From an uncultured Clostridia bacterium (GTDB taxonomy: Bacteria; Bacillota; Clostridia; TANB77; CAG-508): a stretch of DNA of 11,424 bases. Shown one piece after another: positions 7,828-11,424 of the stretch. The stretch spans positions 1 to 11,424 of the forward strand of contig CANRGU010000037.1 in NCBI GenBank assembly GCA_947630255.1, in the 5' to 3' direction. Below the pieces are notes generated by a model. That model was given only the letters and a program-made list of their open reading frames with translations, made no database searches and had not been told where the DNA came from. How positions within the stretch are numbered: the stretch's first letter is position 1; the number at the start of each line of letters is the position of its first letter. Made by a program: the position numbers and the translations under genes.

Positions 7828-9111
7828 ATGAACGTAAAAGTAGAAAAAACAGATAAAAATAATGAGGTAAAACTAGAGATAACAGTAGAGGCAGAAAAAT
7901 TTGATAATGCTATAAAAACAGTATTTAATAAAAATGCTAAATATTTTAATATTCCAGGATTTAGAAAAGGAAAAGCACCATATCAAATAGTAGAAAAAAC
8001 TTATGGAGCACAAATTTTTTATGAAGATGCTTTTAATGAAGTAGCAGGAAATGCCTATGAAGAAGCATTAAAAGAAAAAGAAATAGAAGCAGTAAGCAAA
8101 CCAGAAATAGATTTAGTTCAAATTGAAAAAGGAAAAGATCTAATATTCACAGCAGTAGTTGCAACAAAACCAGAAGTAACATTAGGAAAATATAAAGGTA
8201 TACAAATTAAAAAAATAGAGTATAATGTATCTGACGAAGATGTTGAACATGAACTAGGCCACATGGCAGAAAAAAATGCAAGATTAGTAACTGTAGATGA
8301 TAGACCAGTAGAATCTGGAGATATTACTACAATAGATTTTGAAGGATTTGTAGATGGAAAAGCTTTTGAAGGTGGAAAAGCAGAAAATCATGAATTAACA
8401 ATAGGAAGTAACACATTTATTCCAGGATTTGAAGACCAAATAATTGGAATGAAACCAGAAGAAGAAAAAGAAATAAATGTAAAATTCCCAGAGAAATACT
8501 TCTCGCCAAATTTAGCTGGAAAAGATGCAATGTTCAAAGTAAAATTGCATGAAATTAAGAAAAAAGAAATGCCAGAAATAAATGACGAACTTGCAAAAGA
8601 CATTAGTGAATTTGACACTATTGATGAACTTAAAAAGAGCATCAGAGAAAAACAAGAAGAACAAAACAAATCAAGAGCTAAATATGAAACAGAAGATGAA
8701 GTTGTAAAAGCAGTATGTGATGAAGCAAAAGTAGATATTCCATCAGGAATGATAGAACTAGAATTAGACAATATGGCTAGAGATATTGAAACAAGACTTA
8801 GCTATCAAGGAATGAAATTAGATCAGTATCTTAAAATGATGAATAAAACTATGGCAGATTTTAGAAACGAAAACAAGGAGCAAGCCGAAAAATCTATAAA
8901 ATCAAGATTAGTTTTAGAAGCTGTCGGAAAAGATGCAGCAATTGAAGTTTCAGACGAAGAAGTATCAAATAAAATAAAAGAAATGGCAAAAAATTATGGC
9001 AGAAAAGAAGAAGACGTAAAAGATAATCCAGAATTAATTAAATATGTAAGTGATAACTTAAAAGTAGAAAAAACAATAGACTTCTTAGTTGAAAACGCAA
9101 AAATTAAATAG
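7828..9111 (+). CDS. tig: Trigger factor, ribosome-bound chaperone and peptidyl-prolyl isomerase
   Basis: Binds at the ribosome exit tunnel and holds nascent chains as they fold. The 427 residues match the family length. The N-terminal ribosome-binding domain carries GFRKGKAP at 44-51, the contact loop for ribosomal protein L23. An FKBP-type isomerase domain follows at about 150-245 (SGDITTIDFEGFVDG, then FIPGFEDQIIGM). The helical C-terminal substrate-binding arms fill the rest. The ribosome binding site AAAGGA (7811-7816) is about 11 bp from the ATG and weaker than those of the neighbours. The order tig-clpP-clpX is the common bacterial one, linking folding to degradation. Confidence 0.97.
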   Translation: MNVKVEKTDKNNEVKLEITVEAEKFDNAIKTVFNKNAKYFNIPGFRKGKAPYQIVEKTYGAQIFYEDAFNEVAGNAYEEALKEKEIEAVSKPEIDLVQIEKGKDLIFTAVVATKPEVTLGKYKGIQIKKIEYNVSDEDVEHELGHMAEKNARLVTVDDRPVESGDITTIDFEGFVDGKAFEGGKAENHELTIGSNTFIPGFEDQIIGMKPEEEKEINVKFPEKYFSPNLAGKDAMFKVKLHEIKKKEMPEINDELAKDISEFDTIDELKKSIREKQEEQNKSRAKYETEDEVVKAVCDEAKVDIPSGMIELELDNMARDIETRLSYQGMKLDQYLKMMNKTMADFRNENKEQAEKSIKSRLVLEAVGKDAAIEVSDEEVSNKIKEMAKNYGRKEEDVKDNPELIKYVSDNLKVEKTIDFLVENAKIK

Positions 9112-9119
9112 ATAAAAAA

Positions 9120-9164
9120 GGGGGGGCAATTTTGGTAAATAAAATAAAACACAAAATTTGTCCC
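9120..9164 (+). repeat. Imperfect hairpin with a seven-G run between tig and clpP
   Basis: A run of seven Gs (9120-9126) followed by CAATTTTG can pair imperfectly with CAAAATTTG-TCCC (9152-9164), giving GGG/CCC plus an AT-rich stem with a bulge and a long A-rich loop. There is no clean T tract after it, so it is at best a weak attenuator, an mRNA stability element, or a decayed repeat. No clpP promoter is evident in the 109-bp gap. Confidence 0.4.
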
Positions 9165-9220
9165 TTAATATTTTAGAAATAAAGAAAAGTACAAAAAAGT
9201 TTTGAAGGAGGAAAACGATT

Positions 9221-9820
9221 ATGGAAAAAAATAGTTTAGTACCTTATGTAATCGAACAAACAGGTAGAGGAGAAAGGTCTTATGATATTTTCTCAAGATT
9301 ATTAAAAGATAGAATAATATTTTTAAGTGAGGATGTAAATCATGTAACAGCAAGTTTAGTAATAGCACAAATGTTGTTTTTAGAGTCAGAAGATCCAGAC
9401 AAAGAAATATCATTTTATATAAATAGCCCAGGTGGTTCTATAACAGATGGTATGGCAATAGTTGATACAATGAACTATATTAAATGCCCAGTTTCTACAA
9501 TATGTATAGGACTTGCAGCAAGTATGGGATCGGTTCTTTTAGCATCAGGAGAAAAAGGAAAAAGATTTGCTACACCAAATTCAGAAATATTAATACATCA
9601 ACCTTTAATTTCAGGGGGACTTTCTGGTCAAACAACAGAAATTAAAATACATGCTGATCACATGGTAAAAACAAGAGAAAAACTAAACAAATTACTAAGT
9701 GAAAAAACTGGTCAAAGTTTAGAACAAATAGAAAAAGACACAGAAAGAGATCACTATATGACAGCAGAAGAAGCTTTAAAATATGGACTAATTGATGAAA
9801 TTATAGATGTAAGAAAATAA
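9221..9820 (+). CDS. clpP: ATP-dependent Clp protease proteolytic subunit
   Basis: Serine protease that forms the tetradecameric chamber fed by ClpX or ClpC. The catalytic triad is visible: S101 in GLAASMGS, H126 in LIHQPL, and D177, the second aspartate of DTERD. The oxyanion glycines are in NSPGGS (68-73). At 199 residues it has the standard length; the short N-terminal stretch before the core is probably a propeptide or axial loop. A strong AAGGAGG (9205-9211) lies 9 bp before the ATG. clpX starts 38 bp downstream. Confidence 0.97.
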   Translation: MEKNSLVPYVIEQTGRGERSYDIFSRLLKDRIIFLSEDVNHVTASLVIAQMLFLESEDPDKEISFYINSPGGSITDGMAIVDTMNYIKCPVSTICIGLAASMGSVLLASGEKGKRFATPNSEILIHQPLISGGLSGQTTEIKIHADHMVKTREKLNKLLSEKTGQSLEQIEKDTERDHYMTAEEALKYGLIDEIIDVRK

Positions 9821-9858
9821 AACAAATGAAAAGCAGAAAATAAAAAAAGGAGAGTTAA

Positions 9859-11171
9859 ATGTCAAATAAAAATAATAACCAAAATATAAGATGTTCATTT
9901 TGTGGAAAAGCTCAAGAAATGGTAAAAAGAATTGTAGCCCGGACCAAATGCATATATCTGTGATGAATGCATAGCAATTTGCAATAATATAATGGAAGAT
10001 GAAAATTATGAAGATGATTTAGGATACGAAGACATTAAATCAGAAGATATACCAACACCTGCAGAAATAAAAAGCATATTAGATGAATATGTAATTCGGG
10101 CAAGATGATGCTAAAAAAACATTGTCTGTTGCAGTATATAATCACTACAAACGTATATCATGTGATGAAATAATAGACGATGTTGAAATACAGAAAAGTA
10201 ACATATTACTTTTAGGACCAACAGGATGTGGTAAAACACTTCTTGCACAAACTCTTGCAAGAATTTTAAACGTACCATTTGCAATAGCTGATGCTACAAC
10301 ACTTACAGAAGCAGGATATGTTGGAGAAGATGTAGAAAATATTTTACTAAAATTAATTCAGGCTGCAGAATATGATGTTTCAAAAGCTCAAAAAGGTATT
10401 ATATATATAGACGAAATAGATAAAATTACTAGAAAATCAGAAAATCCATCAATCACAAGAGACGTTAGTGGCGAGGGAGTTCAGCAAGCATTATTAAAAA
10501 TAATAGAAGGAACAATTGCATCAGTTCCACCACAAGGAGGAAGAAAACATCCTCATCAAGAATTTTTACAAATCGATACATCAAACATATTATTCATATG
10601 TGGAGGAGCATTTGAAGGATTAGAAAAAATTATTAAAGATAGAGTTGGAAAAAAATCAATGGGATTTGGGGCTCAAATAGAAAGCAAAAAGGAACTTGAC
10701 AAATATAAAATATTTGAAGAACTATTACCACAGGACTTATTAAAATATGGTTTAATACCAGAATTTGTTGGAAGGCTTCCAATAATTGCAACATTAAGAG
10801 AATTAGACAGAGAAGCTTTAATAAACATTGTTACAAAACCTAAAAATGCGTTAACAAAGCAATATAAAAAGCTACTAGAATTAGACGGAGTTGAATTAGA
10901 ATTCCAAAAAGAAGCTTTAGACGCAATTGTAGAAAAAGCAATAGAAAGAAACACAGGAGCAAGAGGACTTCGCTCTATTATAGAAGATATAATGAGAGAT
11001 ATAATGTTTGATGTCCCAACAAATCCAAAAATAGAAAAATGTATAATAACAAAAGACACAGTTGAGAAAAAATCGGGACCAGAACTTGTTATAAATGAAA
11101 ATAAAGAAGCAAAAAGAGTTAAAATAAAAAAGAAACAAATTAATCCTCAAAAACAAGGAGAAACAGCATAA
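9859..11171 (+). CDS. clpX: ClpX unfoldase (AAA+ ATPase), read through two +1 frameshifts
   Basis: Unfolds substrates and passes them into ClpP. Reading 9859-9939, 9941-10096 and 10098-11171 gives 436 residues, a normal ClpX length. The zinc-binding domain has C12/C15 and C34/C37; the first frameshift (C9940) falls between these pairs at A27-G28. The second (C10097) falls in EYVIGQ, at I79-G80. Then come Walker A GPTGCGKT (119-126), pore loop GYVGED (152-157), Walker B YIDE (D183, E184), pore-2 RKH (228-230), the ClpP-docking loop as MGF (267-269, usually IGF) and the sensor-2 segment GARGLR. Read without shifts, only a 34-residue peptide is made, ending at TGA 9961-9963; the next frame ends at TGA 10106-10108. 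An apparent TTG start at 10122 is internal to the conserved domain and has no ribosome binding site. AAGGAG lies 6 bp before the ATG at 9859. Confidence 0.92.
9937..9943 (+). other. Putative +1 frameshift site GCC-CGG-A in clpX (zinc domain)
   Basis: GCC (Ala27) is followed in frame by CGG at 9940-9942. The conserved sequence [12 protein letters not shown] requires GGA CCA next, reached by skipping one C. Staying in frame gives a stop at 9961-9963. Because the C lies in a run of three Cs, the exact extra base cannot be placed. Confidence 0.65.
10094..10100 (+). other. Putative +1 frameshift site ATT-CGG-G in clpX (before the AAA+ core)
   Basis: ATT (Ile79) is followed in frame by CGG at 10097-10099. 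The near-invariant YVIGQ requires GGG CAA next, reached by skipping C10097. Staying in frame gives a stop at 10106-10108, three codons after ATT-CGG begins to misread. There is no homopolymer at the inserted C. Confidence 0.65.
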
Positions 11172-11202
11172 AATATATAAAAAATAATTATTAGTAAAAA
11201 CA

Positions 11203-11234
11203 GGGCAGAAAATTAAATTTCTGCTCTAATTTTT
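11203..11234 (+). terminator. Rho-independent terminator of clpX
   Basis: GGGCAGAAA (11203-11211) pairs with TTTCTGCTC (11218-11226), nine pairs including one G-T wobble, around a 6-nt loop. A TAATTTTT tract follows. It lies 31 bp after the clpX stop and closes the tig-clpP-clpX unit. Confidence 0.8.
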
Positions 11235-11235
11235 A

Positions 11236-11424
11236 TGAGATGAACCTTATGAATGTGATATCTTAATTCTTCTAATAAGATTCAGAAATAAACATAAGAT
11301 TATTTTAGAAAACATTTATGTGAATAATAATATACAAAAAATAAAAAAAGGTTAGTTTTTAAAGTAAAATCTACTTTAGTAAAAAAATGATTGTATTAAA
11401 GAAAGTTCCTAAAAATAAGGACTT
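11236..11424. other. AT-rich intergenic sequence with no supportable gene
   Basis: This stretch shows no convincing gene. A weak -10-like TAATAT (11328-11333) lacks a good -35. A short inverted repeat AAAGTA/TACTTT lies around 11361-11376, and another, AAGTTCCT/AGGACTT, at 11403-11424 is cut by the window end. An ATG at 11387 opens a frame that is still open at the last base, but it has no ribosome binding site and too few codons to judge. A lon gene often follows clpX, but nothing here confirms one. Confidence 0.4.

Noticed and set aside
9961..10108. TGA codons in clpX read as tryptophan or selenocysteine
   Set aside because: The residues around both TGA codons are already out of the conserved frame; family sequence resumes only by skipping the C upstream. 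TGA also works as the normal mcrB stop.
10122..11171. A separate clpX gene starting at the TTG at 10122
   Set aside because: The TTG lies inside the conserved [12 protein letters not shown] segment with no ribosome binding site, and the missing N-terminal parts are encoded just upstream in the other frames.
1..11424. CRISPR array, tRNA or rRNA genes, insertion sequences
   Set aside because: No regularly spaced direct repeats, no cloverleaf-like segments and no transposase genes were seen.

Overview
The window comes from a low-GC, AT-rich Gram-positive bacterium, most likely an uncultivated member of the Clostridia/Firmicutes. The evidence is strong AAGGAG-type ribosome binding sites, sigma-A-like promoters, a tig-clpP-clpX cluster, arginine coded almost entirely by AGA, and TGA used as a stop. 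All genes lie on the + strand.

Layout: lysS (160-1656) has its own promoter and a classic terminator. A second promoter opens a run of closely spaced genes: mcrB and mcrC (a methylation-dependent type IV restriction pair), an M50 membrane metalloprotease, tsaD (tRNA t6A synthesis), a small membrane-anchored cysteine-knuckle protein, and a calcineurin-like metallophosphoesterase. A long hairpin ends that run. A third promoter drives tig (trigger factor), followed by clpP and clpX (protein folding and degradation), with a terminator after clpX. The last 190 bases carry no gene that can be supported.

The most striking signal is recoding. tsaD has one +1 frameshift and clpX has two. Each is a single extra C directly before a conserved glycine codon, so the zero-frame codon at the break is CGG every time: CTT-CGG-A, GCC-CGG-A and ATT-CGG-G. 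I scanned every CGG triplet in the window. In about 3,480 codons of the ten genes these three are the only in-frame CGG codons; no CGG is read as arginine, and no in-frame CGA was found either. Skipping the C restores full-length, family-typical proteins (359 and 436 residues). At all three sites the preceding codon has identical second and third bases (TT, CC, TT) followed by C, which favours a +1 slip of the P-site tRNA. The arrangement resembles the yeast Ty1 site (CUU-AGG-C, a hungry arginine codon followed by a shift to a glycine codon). The best hypothesis is that CGG is unassigned or starved in this lineage and triggers +1 frameshifting in essential genes. Sequencing or assembly error and true pseudogenes remain alternatives.

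A second unusual feature lies in the same tsaD. A GC-rich, palindrome-bearing segment of about 57-60 bp occurs twice in tandem and in frame. It adds roughly 25-30 residues just before the conserved LAGG motif, resembling a small palindromic repeat domesticated inside a protein-coding gene.
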